Assembly: GCA_002412495.1 (NCBI GenBank)
Contig: DHVE01000066.1
Location: 41,459 to 105,458, forward strand
Source of the DNA: Betaproteobacteria bacterium UBA5216
GTDB lineage: Bacteria; Pseudomonadota; Gammaproteobacteria; Burkholderiales; SG8-41
Reading direction: 5' to 3'
DNA length: 64,000 bases
The first letter of the stretch is position 1; the number at the start of each line of letters is the position of its first letter. Of the stretch, positions 53,561-60,732 are shown piece after piece. Made by a program: the position numbers and the translations under genes. The notes beneath the pieces are model-generated. The model was not told the origin of the DNA. It saw nothing but the letters and a program-made list of their open reading frames with translations, and did no database searches.

Positions 53561-54616
53561 ATGACCTACATAGCCAAACCCAAACTGCACCACCCCGCGC
53601 TGACCAAGAACAGCGTCGGCTACACGCGCCGCGATTACGAAGGCAAAATCTCCACGCTGTGCGCGGGCTGTGGCCATGATTCCATCAGCGCCGCCATCGT
53701 GCAGGCCTGCTGGGAACTCGACATCCAGCCGCATCGCGTGGCCAAGCTGTCGGGCATTGGCTGCTCGTCAAAAACGCCAGATTATTTTCTCGGCAACTCG
53801 CATGGCTTTAACAGCGTGCATGGGCGCATGCCGTCAGTGCTGACCGGCGCCAACCTCGCCAACCGCGAATTAATTTATCTGGGTGTCTCCGGCGACGGCG
53901 ACTCCGCCTCCATCGGCATCGGCCAGTTCGCGCACGCCATGCGTCGCGGCATCAACATGGTGTACATCGTCGAAAACAACGGCGTGTATGGCCTCACCAA
54001 GGGCCAGTTCTCCGCCACTGCCGACAAAGGCTCCAAGTCCAAGCGCGGCATCATCAACTCGGATGAGCCGCTCGACATGATCGGCATGGCGCTGCTACTG
54101 GGCGCCACCTACGTCGCGCGCAGCTTCTCCGGTGACAAAAAACAACTCGTGCCGCTGATCAAGGGTGCCATGGAACACAAGGGCGCCGCCTTCATCGACG
54201 TGGTGTCGCCGTGCGTGGCGTTCAACAACCATGCCGGCTCCACCAAGAGCTACGAATACGTGCGCCAGCACAACGAAGCGGTGAACCGCCTGGACTTCAT
54301 CGAAGGGCGCGAGGAAATCACCGCAGACTACGCGCCGGGCGAAGTCATCAACGTCGAGCAGCACGACGGCAGCATCATGCGCCTGCGTAAGTTATCGGAA
54401 GACCACGACCCCACCAACCGCATCAAAACCATGAACTACGTGCAGGAACACGCGGCCAAGGGCGAAGTGGTTACCGGCTTGTTGTATATCGACCCGAGCG
54501 CGGTGGATTTGCATGAACATTTGAATACGGTTACGACCCCCTTGAATCAACTGACCGCCAAGGAACTTTGCCCAGGCTCAAGCGCACTGGACAGGATCAA
54601 CGCAAGCCTTCGGTAA
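53561..54616 (+). CDS. korB: 2-oxoacid:acceptor oxidoreductase, TPP-binding beta subunit (KorB-like)
   Basis: This 351-residue beta subunit has cluster and TPP residues in ISTLCAGCGHDSISAAIVQA and SGIGCSSKTPDYFLGNSHGF, and the Mg-TPP motif YLGVSGDGDSASIGIGQFAH followed by VYIVENNGVYGLTKGQFS. With the alpha subunit it forms the catalytic core that transfers electrons to ferredoxin or, through the flavoprotein, to NADP. Such enzymes are oxygen-sensitive and supply low-potential electrons, for example for aromatic-ring reduction in denitrifiers; no ring reductase is encoded here. A strong terminator follows, so korCAB is a complete three-gene unit. Confidence 0.88.
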   Translation: MTYIAKPKLHHPALTKNSVGYTRRDYEGKISTLCAGCGHDSISAAIVQACWELDIQPHRVAKLSGIGCSSKTPDYFLGNSHGFNSVHGRMPSVLTGANLANRELIYLGVSGDGDSASIGIGQFAHAMRRGINMVYIVENNGVYGLTKGQFSATADKGSKSKRGIINSDEPLDMIGMALLLGATYVARSFSGDKKQLVPLIKGAMEHKGAAFIDVVSPCVAFNNHAGSTKSYEYVRQHNEAVNRLDFIEGREEITADYAPGEVINVEQHDGSIMRLRKLSEDHDPTNRIKTMNYVQEHAAKGEVVTGLLYIDPSAVDLHEHLNTVTTPLNQLTAKELCPGSSALDRINASLR

Positions 54617-54632
54617 GTAATTTGTTTTATTT
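54613..54632 (-). repeat. AT-rich boundary motif, copy 5 (one-base insertion)
   Basis: The minus strand reads AAATAAAACAAATTACTTAC, matching copy 3 except for an inserted T and changes in the A/T block. It overlaps the korB stop codon and ends just before the terminator hairpin. Confidence 0.45.
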
Positions 54633-54635
54633 ATT

Positions 54636-54665
54636 AAAAATCCCGGCGCGACCGGGATTTTTTTT
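54636..54665 (+). terminator. Intrinsic terminator of the kor operon
   Basis: The hairpin AAAAATCCCGG-cgcga-CCGGGATTTTTTTT sits 20 bases after the korB stop. It has a GC-rich stem and a long T tract, and the A-rich 5' side could make it work weakly in both directions. Confidence 0.9.
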
Positions 54666-54823
54666 ACAGTAAGCCGGTTGATTGTGGCTGATGAAACCGA
54701 CGAATGATTAAGATGTAATGAGGGAAGTTCCCTTGCGTATGTGCGTGTGCTTATGCCCCCATACGCGTACCGCTGCCAAACCCGTTTAGTGCGCCGTGAT
54801 AATCCAACTTTTGTTTCGGTCAA

Positions 54824-55534
54824 ATGAAGAACAAATATCTAAATGCGCTGCTGAACACCGCGCCTTCCAGAGCGGCACCTATCGCGGAGTACCTTTCGCG
54901 CTTTCCCAAGGAGCGGATATTTGTTGATACCAATGGGGCAATAGGAATTGCAAGGCGTCAGTTTGTCATCGGCGAGAATCGGCTTTTTCATGTTTTTTTT
55001 CCGCCGCTTCATGTTGGCCGCTCGACTGGCCGTAAGGAACTTCACAAGAGAAAACTGCTCAAGGTCGGTGGTGCCTATTTGGACGAGTCTTTGGCCGATG
55101 ACTACTCGAAAATCATCCCAGACGAATATTTTGAATTTTGGGCATGGACGAACGGTGCTTCGTTGTTCGGAGGACACTTGAGATTGTTGGGGCTGATAGG
55201 CACGGCTGGATTTAATACTTCTGGCGAAATTCGAGGACCAGGTTCCATGGCGCTTGCGAATTCCGAACAAATCGAAATGATGGGCAATCGCTGCCTATGT
55301 TTTGGGAGTTATCTATTTGATGGATCGGAGTTGCTGTTTGAAACTGGAAGTAGATCCGTCGCGCGAATTGAAAGAGGAAGACGAAAACTCTTGAACAGGT
55401 GGAGTTCGTTTTGGATTTTCTTGACCAGCGAATTCGAAAGGATGAACGTTCTTTTTGATAGCGCATACGCGGCTAGGGATATGCATACTGCTCCGCCCGA
55501 AGGATCAAAGGGGTCAGTTCTTTTAAGGGGATAG
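54824..55534 (+). CDS. SUKH (SMI1/KNR4)-like protein, possibly an orphan immunity protein
   Basis: This 236-residue soluble protein has the segment KIIPDEYFEFWAWTNGASLF followed by GGHLRLLGL, which resembles the P-x2-Y-x2-F-x4-NG core of the SUKH fold, then NSEQIEMMGNRCLCFGSYLF. SUKH proteins often serve as immunity partners of polymorphic toxins. No toxin gene is visible nearby. The DNA is clearly more AT-rich than its surroundings and uses codons such as AGA and TTA that are rare elsewhere in the window, which suggests transfer. The last codons (EGSKGSVLLRG) run into repeat DNA, so the native C-terminus may be altered. Confidence 0.5.
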   Translation: MKNKYLNALLNTAPSRAAPIAEYLSRFPKERIFVDTNGAIGIARRQFVIGENRLFHVFFPPLHVGRSTGRKELHKRKLLKVGGAYLDESLADDYSKIIPDEYFEFWAWTNGASLFGGHLRLLGLIGTAGFNTSGEIRGPGSMALANSEQIEMMGNRCLCFGSYLFDGSELLFETGSRSVARIERGRRKLLNRWSSFWIFLTSEFERMNVLFDSAYAARDMHTAPPEGSKGSVLLRG

Positions 55535-55552
55535 GGGTCAGGGAGCGGGGTC
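55504..55552. repeat. GGGGTCAG-containing repeat remnant
   Basis: AAAGGGGTCAGTTCTTTTAA followed by GGGGATAGGGGTCAGGGAG and GGGGTCAA gives three GGGGTCA cores within 50 bases. Such GGGGTCAG strings are often seen beside REP-associated transposases; this looks like a remnant with no transposase. It covers the 3' end of the SUKH-like gene. Confidence 0.5.
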
Positions 55553-55556
55553 AACG

Positions 55557-55666
55557 CGCGTAGCCCGCAACTCGTAGGGCTTCAATAGGCGACGCGCATT
55601 GCACCGAATGTCTAAAGTGATGCCTCGAATTCGGCGAATTGCCCTTCGGCTAATGCGCCCTACGCG
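55557..55666. repeat. MITE-like repeat remnant with CGCGTAG terminal inverted repeats
   Basis: CGCGTAG (55557-55563) and CTACGCG (55660-55666) bound a 110-base segment that includes GAATTGCCCTTCGGCTAATG followed by CGCCC. This resembles the family of short proteobacterial repeats of the kind GTAGGGCGsrTTAGC. There is no coding capacity. Together with the flanking remnant and the promoter it accounts for most of the 465-base gap before rtcB. Confidence 0.6.
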
Positions 55667-55714
55667 ACTTAAGTCGCCGTCGCCATGCACAGCATAATAT
55701 TTTCGTACATCCTA

Positions 55715-55742
55715 TTGACACCAACCCTTACAGCGGTAGAAT
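55715..55742 (+). promoter_or_regulatory. Sigma-70-type promoter upstream of the rtcB leader
   Basis: A perfect -35 TTGACA (55715-55720) is separated by 16 bases from TAGAAT (55737-55742), one mismatch from the -10 consensus. Transcription would start near 55749, giving a leader of about 250 bases before the rtcB ATG. No sigma-54 promoter of the E. coli rtcBA type is seen. Confidence 0.65.
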
Positions 55743-55871
55743 CCGCGCCTCATTGCATTCGTACATTCGCGCCTTGTCTCGCAGCACGGTTCCGCGGCAA
55801 GATTTTTTCAACGCAGCAGACTTATAAGACCCCCAGATGACGGCAGTAACGCTCTACGCGCGCTGACCTTT

Positions 55872-55927
55872 CAAGACTTCCCTGGCTTGAGAGGATCGGT
55901 TACCTCCAAGCCAAGGCCACAGTCTTG
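55872..55927 (+). ncRNA. Structured RNA hairpin in the rtcB leader
   Basis: Outer arms CAAGAC (55872-55877) and GTCTTG (55922-55927) enclose a long stem: CCTGGCTTG-A-GAGG (55881-55894) pairs with CCTCCAAGCC-A-AGG (55903-55916) around the 8-base loop ATCGGTTA, with single bulged A residues on each side. An intrinsic terminator follows 25 bases later. The stretch could be the sensor part of an attenuating leader, or, with the promoter at 55715, part of a small RNA of about 235 bases. I do not recognise a known riboswitch class. Confidence 0.5.
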
Positions 55928-55951
55928 CGGCGCCTGCCGTCTCGTCCTGTC

Positions 55952-55988
55952 AAAGCCCTGGTGATTACACCCAGGGCTTTTTCTTTTT
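55952..55988 (+). terminator. Intrinsic terminator immediately before rtcB
   Basis: AAAGCCCTGG (55952-55961) and CCAGGGCTTT (55971-55980) form a perfect 10-bp stem with a 9-base loop, followed by TTCTTTTT. The rtcB ribosome site AAGGA begins directly after the T tract. CCCTGG at 55880-55885, inside the upstream hairpin, could pair alternatively with the 3' arm. Confidence 0.8.
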
Positions 55989-55999
55989 AAGGATTTGAA

Positions 56000-57220
56000 A
56001 TGGGCATTCAGATTACGCTCAACAAAGGCCGCGTCCCGGTAAAGGTGTGGACGCAGGAGATTGAGCACGAAGCAATACAGCAGTTGGTGAACGTGTCGCA
56101 ATTGCCGATCGTTCACGGCCATATCGCGGCCATGCCGGATGTACACGCGGGCATCGGGGCCACGGTGGGTTCGGTGATTCCGACCTTGTCGGCGATTATT
56201 CCTGCCGCGGTGGGCGTAGACATCGGCTGCGGCATGAACGCGGTTCGTTTATCGATGCAGGCGTCGGTGTTGCCGGATAGCCTGCATCGCATACGCAGTG
56301 CGATCGAGGCGGCCGTGCCGGTGGGGTTTTCGCAACACGCGGCGAGCAAGGTGCTTGGCTCGCGGCATGCGCGCACCGCACGCACGCTCGATCAGCGCTT
56401 GGACGCCATCGTGGGCAAGCACCCGGGGCTTATGAAAATGCAAAAGCGTTTCAACGAGACGTGGGTGTGCCAGTTGGGCACGTTGGGCGGCGGAAACCAC
56501 TTTATTGAACTGTGCCTCGACGAGGCGCAGAACGTGTGGGTGATGCTGCACTCGGGCTCGCGCGGCATCGGCAATTGCATGGGCCGGTATTTCATCGAGG
56601 CAGCGAAGAAAGACATGCGCCGCCATCACGTGAATCTGCCGGATGCCGACCTCGCTTATTTTGCCGAAGGCTCGGCGTGGTTCGAGGATTATGTCGAGGC
56701 GGTGGACTGGGCGCAGGATTACGCGCTGCTCAATCGCGCGGAAATGATGCGCCTGGTGCTGGAAGTGCTAGAGCGCGAACTCTCGCCGCGCATCAACGCG
56801 TGGCAGGTGCTGGGCGAGGCGATCAACTGCCATCACAACTACGTGCAGCGCGAGACCCACTTCGGCGAAAACGTATTCGTTACCCGCAAGGGCGCGATCA
56901 GTGCCCGCGAGGGCGAACTGGGCATCATCCCCGGCAGCATGGGTGCCAAGTCCTACATCGTGCGCGGCCTGGGCAACGCGGATTCGCTGTGCTCGTGCTC
57001 TCACGGCGCGGGCCGCCGCATGAGCCGCACCGCGGCCAAACGCAAGTTCAACCGCGAGGATCTCGAAGCCCAAACGCAAGGCGTCGAATGCCGCAAGGAC
57101 GGCGGCGTACTGGATGAAATCCCCGCCGCCTACAAGGATATTGACACGGTAATGGCGAATCAATCGGATCTGGTCGAGGTGATACACACCTTGAAGCAGG
57201 TTCTCTGCGTGAAAGGGTGA
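56000..57220 (+). CDS. rtcB: RNA-splicing ligase RtcB
   Basis: This 406-residue GTP- and Mn-dependent RNA ligase joins 2',3'-cyclic-phosphate or 3'-phosphate ends to 5'-OH ends. Conserved sites visible are MPDVHAGIGATVGSVIP, the metal-binding GVDIGCGMNAVRL, GGGNHFIELCLDEAQNVWVM, LHSGSRGIG, NCHHNYVQRETHFGENVFVT, RKGAISAREGELGIIPGSMG, and the guanylylated His in CSCSHGAGRRMSRTAAKRKF. It is a normal short bacterial form. No rtcA, rtcR, Ro-protein or release-factor gene is next to it. Its transcript appears to pass through a structured leader and terminator, which suggests attenuation. Confidence 0.95.
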   Translation: MGIQITLNKGRVPVKVWTQEIEHEAIQQLVNVSQLPIVHGHIAAMPDVHAGIGATVGSVIPTLSAIIPAAVGVDIGCGMNAVRLSMQASVLPDSLHRIRSAIEAAVPVGFSQHAASKVLGSRHARTARTLDQRLDAIVGKHPGLMKMQKRFNETWVCQLGTLGGGNHFIELCLDEAQNVWVMLHSGSRGIGNCMGRYFIEAAKKDMRRHHVNLPDADLAYFAEGSAWFEDYVEAVDWAQDYALLNRAEMMRLVLEVLERELSPRINAWQVLGEAINCHHNYVQRETHFGENVFVTRKGAISAREGELGIIPGSMGAKSYIVRGLGNADSLCSCSHGAGRRMSRTAAKRKFNREDLEAQTQGVECRKDGGVLDEIPAAYKDIDTVMANQSDLVEVIHTLKQVLCVKG

Positions 57221-57231
57221 AGGGTGAATTC

Positions 57232-57429
57232 ATGAAAACCATTAACCCAATTCTCGCGCGCCAGGTCGCCAAAGCGATGAAACCGCGCAACCCCGTGCTC
57301 GCCGCGCTGAAGGACCGGCGCGGCGGCGCGGGCGCGCACGTCAAATCGCGCGGCGCGTTGCGGCGCGAGGAAAACATGGCCGTCGCACGGGAAATGCGTG
57401 CTTTGCGCAAAGAAGAACCCCATGCGTGA
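57232..57429 (+). CDS. Small basic protein downstream of rtcB
   Basis: This 65-residue, strongly basic protein (MKTINPILARQVAKAMKPRN, then DRRGGAGAHVKSRGALRREE) has no cysteine, signal or membrane segment. AAGGGTG lies 5-7 bases before the ATG at 57232, 11 bases after the rtcB stop. The charge suggests RNA or ribosome binding. I recognise no named family. Its stop overlaps the start of the next small ORF by 8 bases. Confidence 0.6.
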   Translation: MKTINPILARQVAKAMKPRNPVLAALKDRRGGAGAHVKSRGALRREENMAVAREMRALRKEEPHA

Positions 57430-57574
57430 AGATATGATCAAGGTGATCTTCGAGCGCCGGCGTCGGGGCAGCCGCATGCGCACGCGCGAAGGCCGGCGCT
57501 ATCGCGCAAGCGTTCTACGGCAAACCGGATGTCTACGCCGCGGCCAAGCGGCAAATATCCAGCGCCGAACTTAA
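57422..57574 (+). CDS. Short Arg-rich ORF, possibly a truncated gene
   Basis: A 50-residue frame starts MREDMIKVIFERRRRGSRMR at 57422, inside the end of the preceding gene. From memory, a conserved but uncharacterised protein of about 150 residues begins with a similar M-R-x-D-M-x-K-V-I-x-E-R-x-R motif; if this is a homologue, only its N-terminus survives, because the frame ends in QAANIQRRT at 57574. It may therefore be a broken gene. Coupling by overlap suggests that it was part of the rtcB operon. Confidence 0.4.
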   Translation: MREDMIKVIFERRRRGSRMRTREGRRYRASVLRQTGCLRRGQAANIQRRT

Positions 57575-57689
57575 GCACCATGCACTCACCACCGCAAACG
57601 CCGGGAAGTCCCGCCGTTTTCGCTGGTACGAACGAACGGTATCGGGAGCAATGCGTCAGCGCTGGATCGGACACGAGGGGATTTCCTAA
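57486..57689 (+). pseudogene. Possible relic of an ADP-ribosylglycohydrolase C-terminus
   Basis: In a frame different from the small ORF, codons 57486-57689 read AKAGAIAQAFYGKPDVYAAA onward to a TAA at 57687. The GAIAQAFYG stretch resembles the A-x-I-A-x-A-F/Y-Y-G motif near the C-terminus of ADP-ribosylglycohydrolases, but the DTD metal motif that should precede it is absent. The following bases up to soxC (57811) hold only AT-rich spacer. This is a weak call. Confidence 0.25.
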
Positions 57690-57810
57690 TAACTTATTGT
57701 TTTTAATAGATAATTTTCGTTTCCTTCTGAAAATTCTGTTGCAGCGTCACCCTTTGCACCGGCGCGCCTTGGGTGTAATCTCAAAGTCTCTACAAGGGGA
57801 GAACATAACC

Positions 57811-59115
57811 ATGAGCAAGAAGCCATCGCCGCAAGCCATTGCTGCGGCCAGTGAAACTCGCGTTTTACCAACCGATGCACCCAGAGACACCCGGCGGCGG
57901 CGCTTTCTGACGCAAAGCGCATCCGTCGCTGGCACGCTGGCCACGGCCGGTGTGGCAGCCAACGCCGCAGCCCAGGAAGTGCCCGCGTGGATGAAAACGC
58001 CCGGCACACCGATGCGCGCCTACGGCACGCCATCCAGTCATGAAAAAGCCGTGCAGCGCCCTTCCGCTTCGGGATACGCCACCGTATCGCCGGGCACCGG
58101 CAGTTCGCGCACGCCGCATCAATCGCTGGAAGGCACCATCACGCCGAGCGGCCTGCATTTCGAGCGCCATCACAATGGCGTGCCGGATATTGATCCGGCA
58201 AAACATGAATTGCTGATCCACGGCTTGGTGAATCGTCCGCTGGTGTTTAATCTCGCCGCGCTGTCGCGTTACCCCATGGTCAGCCGCAATCATTTTGTTG
58301 AATGCGCGGGCAATAGCAGCCCCAATGCAGGCCCCAAGCCCCCGCAGATTACCGCCGGGGGCATACACGGACTGGCCTCCACCAGCGAGTGGACTGGCGT
58401 GCCGTTGTCACTGCTGCTTAACGAAGCGGGCATTGCGCCCGGCGCGCAATGGATCGTCGCCGAAGGCGCCGATGCCGCCGCAATGACGCGTAGCGTGCCA
58501 CTCACCAAGTGCATGGACGACGCGATGATCGCGCTGTATCAAAACGGCGAACGCGTGCGTCCGGAACAAGGTTATCCCATGCGCCTGCTGCTGCCGGGTT
58601 GGGAAGGCAACATGAACGTGAAGTGGCTGCGCCGTATCAAGGTCACCGACGGCCCCACGCACACCAAGGACGAAACGTCGAAATACACCGACCTGCAACC
58701 CGACGGCAAGGCCCGTCAGTTCACGTTTGAGTTGGGCGTGAAGTCGGTTATCACTTTCCCGTCGTTCGGCCACAAACTGGATCGGCGCGGGCTGTATGAA
58801 ATCACCGGCATCGCATGGTCGGGCGCCGGTCGCATCGCGAAGGTGGAAATCTCCGCTGATGGCGGCAAGAGCTGGCAGGATGCGCCGTTGCAAGGCCCGA
58901 TTTACGCCAAGAGCTTCACGCGCTTTCGGTTGCCGTGGGAATGGAACGGCGCCGCGGCCGTGCTGCAAAGCCGCGCCACCGACGAAAAAGGCAACGTGCA
59001 GCCCACGCGCGCGGCGTTTACGTCGCAGTACGTGGCCGGCATGAACTATCACAATCATTACATCCAGACTTGGGGCGTCAACGCCGACGGGAGCATCAGC
59101 AATGTTTATGCATAA
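57811..59115 (+). CDS. soxC: Sulfite dehydrogenase SoxC (molybdopterin subunit)
   Basis: This 434-residue periplasmic molybdoenzyme is the catalytic part of sulfane dehydrogenase SoxCD, which oxidises the sulfane sulfur bound to SoxY. A Tat signal is visible (DTRRRRFLTQSASVAGTLAT, ending NAAAQ). The molybdenum-binding Cys is about residue 165 in NHFVECAGNSS. Other family segments are GLASTSEWTGVPLSLLLNEA, RLLLPGWEGNMNVKWLRRIK and KSVITFPSFGHKLDRRGLYE. AGGGGAGA precedes the ATG at 57811. soxD overlaps its 3' end. Here it lies on the strand opposite to soxXYZA. Confidence 0.93.
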   Translation: MSKKPSPQAIAAASETRVLPTDAPRDTRRRRFLTQSASVAGTLATAGVAANAAAQEVPAWMKTPGTPMRAYGTPSSHEKAVQRPSASGYATVSPGTGSSRTPHQSLEGTITPSGLHFERHHNGVPDIDPAKHELLIHGLVNRPLVFNLAALSRYPMVSRNHFVECAGNSSPNAGPKPPQITAGGIHGLASTSEWTGVPLSLLLNEAGIAPGAQWIVAEGADAAAMTRSVPLTKCMDDAMIALYQNGERVRPEQGYPMRLLLPGWEGNMNVKWLRRIKVTDGPTHTKDETSKYTDLQPDGKARQFTFELGVKSVITFPSFGHKLDRRGLYEITGIAWSGAGRIAKVEISADGGKSWQDAPLQGPIYAKSFTRFRLPWEWNGAAAVLQSRATDEKGNVQPTRAAFTSQYVAGMNYHNHYIQTWGVNADGSISNVYA

Positions 59116-59653
59116 GAAAATCGCGGGCAGTCTGATTGCGGCGGCCCTGGTGGCCGCATGCGCGTCCACCCCGGAAGGCACGGTGACGACACCCTCGCGC
59201 GGTCCTAGTCTCGGGGCAACGCCCTCGGCGGCGATGCTCGCGGCCATGGACACCAGCATACCGCCCAGCGGCGCGGGACTGCCCGCCGGCAGCGGCACGG
59301 TGGCACAGGGCGCAAAAGTATACGATGCCAAATGCCAGACCTGTCACGGCCCCAAGGGTGCGGGCAAACCGGCCGATCCGCTAGTCGGCGGCATAGGGTC
59401 GATTGCATCCGGCAAACCCATGCGCACCGTCGGTAGCTACTGGCCCTACGCCACCACGTTCTTCGACTACGTGCGCCGCGCGATGCCCACCAATGCGCCG
59501 CAAACCCTCAGCAACGACGAGGTGTATGCCGTCACGGCGTATGTGCTGAACCTCAACGGTATCGTGCCGGAATCCGCCGTGATGAACGCGCAAACGCTGC
59601 CGCAGGTAAAAATGCCAAATCGTGATGGATTTATTGATTATTCACGCAACTGA
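59102..59653 (+). CDS. soxD: SoxD-like monoheme cytochrome c lipoprotein
   Basis: This 183-residue c-type cytochrome is the electron-accepting subunit partner of SoxC. The N-terminus has a lipobox (ALVAAC, Cys about 20), so it is probably membrane-anchored, unlike soluble SoxD of Paracoccus. One heme motif, CQTCH (about 78-82), is present. The Met ligand is probably in RRAMPTNAPQTLSNDEVYAV. It is a short single-heme version; classical SoxD has about 380 residues and two hemes. The start lies within the soxC end (14-base overlap). A 13-bp tandem repeat runs across its stop codon. Confidence 0.88.
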   Translation: MFMHKKIAGSLIAAALVAACASTPEGTVTTPSRGPSLGATPSAAMLAAMDTSIPPSGAGLPAGSGTVAQGAKVYDAKCQTCHGPKGAGKPADPLVGGIGSIASGKPMRTVGSYWPYATTFFDYVRRAMPTNAPQTLSNDEVYAVTAYVLNLNGIVPESAVMNAQTLPQVKMPNRDGFIDYSRN

Positions 59654-59704
59654 TTCACGCAAGTGATTCATCCAAGTGAGTCACGCACACGGGTGACGCA
59701 AGCC
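59640..59704. repeat. 13-bp tandem repeat across the soxD stop codon
   Basis: About five units of ATTCACGCAAGTG (first at 59640, then 59653, 59666, 59679 and a decayed 59692) begin inside soxD, and the soxD TGA is formed by the junction of the first two. The repeat fills most of the convergent gap to the Bug gene. Confidence 0.85.
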
Positions 59705-59760
59705 CGTCACACGCGCAAACGGACCAGTTAGCGGGATCAGTGACCAGGCGGCGCGCGTTA

Positions 59761-60732
59761 TTACTCCGCGCGCACGCCAGCCGCCTTGACCACCTTCGCC
59801 CACTTCGGCAATTCGCTGCGGATGTGGGCGGCCGCCTGTCCGGGCGTGCCGCCGATCGACTCAACCCCTTGCGCGGCAAGCCGCTCCTGCACGTCGGGCG
59901 AACGCAGCACGCGCACAAACGCCGTGTTGAGTTTTGTCACGATGGCATTGGGCGTACCCGCGGGCGTGAGCACCGCATACCAGGTCGTAGCATCAAACCC
60001 GGCCAGCGATGCCGCCTCCGCCACGGTCGGAACATCAGGCAATGCCGGTGAGCGCCGGACGCCCGCCACCGCAAGCGCGCGCATGCGGCCGCCCTTGATG
60101 TGCGGCAATGCGCCGGGGATGGTCGGGAACCACAACGACACCTGACCGCTGATGAGATCGGCAGTCGTCTGACCGATGGATTTGTACGGCACATGCGTCA
60201 ACTCAATACCCGCCTGCGAGCGAAACATTTCCATCACCAGATGACCTGAACTGCCGCTGCCGGTGGAGCCATAATTGATCTGGCCCGGCTTTGACTTGGC
60301 CAGCGCGATCAACTCCTTCACCGACTTCGCGCCAAAGCCGGGATACGCCACCAGCGTGTTCTGCACCGAGGCAAGAATCGTCACCGGCGAGAAATCGCGC
60401 ACCGGGTCGTAGGCAATCTTGGCATACAGCGCGGCATTCACGACCAGCGAGGGCGAACAGATGTAAATCGTGTAACCATCGGGCGCGGAGCGCGCGGCAA
60501 TCTCGGCGCTGAGATTGCCGCCAGCCCCGGCGCGGTTGTCCACCACCACTTGCTGGCCAAAGCTTTCAGTCAGCTTTTGCGCGAACTGCCGCGCAAGCAG
60601 ATCGATACTGCCGCCCGCCGCGAATGCGACGACGAAGCGGATGGGCTTTTCAGGATACGATGCCGCTTGCACAAGCGATGCGCCCGCCAATAACGCCCCT
60701 GTTATTCCTGACAGAACTTTATTTCCGCACAC
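59761..60732 (-). CDS. Bug/TctC-type substrate-binding protein inside the sox locus
   Basis: This 323-residue periplasmic binding protein has a signal peptide ending LVQAA and the features SYPEKPIRFVVAFAAGGSID, VVVDNRAGAGGNLSAEIAAR, INYGSTGSGSSGHLVMEMFR and ALPDVPTVAEAASLAGFDAT. It starts with GTG at 60732 and overlaps the soxA stop by 14 bases, so it is coupled to the sox operon although nothing in the family points to sulfur metabolism. It occupies the position where soxB is found in many sox operons. The ligand is unknown. Confidence 0.9.
   Translation of the reverse strand: MCGNKVLSGITGALLAGASLVQAASYPEKPIRFVVAFAAGGSIDLLARQFAQKLTESFGQQVVVDNRAGAGGNLSAEIAARSAPDGYTIYICSPSLVVNAALYAKIAYDPVRDFSPVTILASVQNTLVAYPGFGAKSVKELIALAKSKPGQINYGSTGSGSSGHLVMEMFRSQAGIELTHVPYKSIGQTTADLISGQVSLWFPTIPGALPHIKGGRMRALAVAGVRRSPALPDVPTVAEAASLAGFDATTWYAVLTPAGTPNAIVTKLNTAFVRVLRSPDVQERLAAQGVESIGGTPGQAAAHIRSELPKWAKVVKAAGVRAE

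Noticed and set aside
55740..55870. A tRNA-like or Y-RNA tRNA-mimic domain in the rtcB leader
   Set aside because: I could not form a cloverleaf or find a convincing T-loop; only the later hairpin and terminator are supported.
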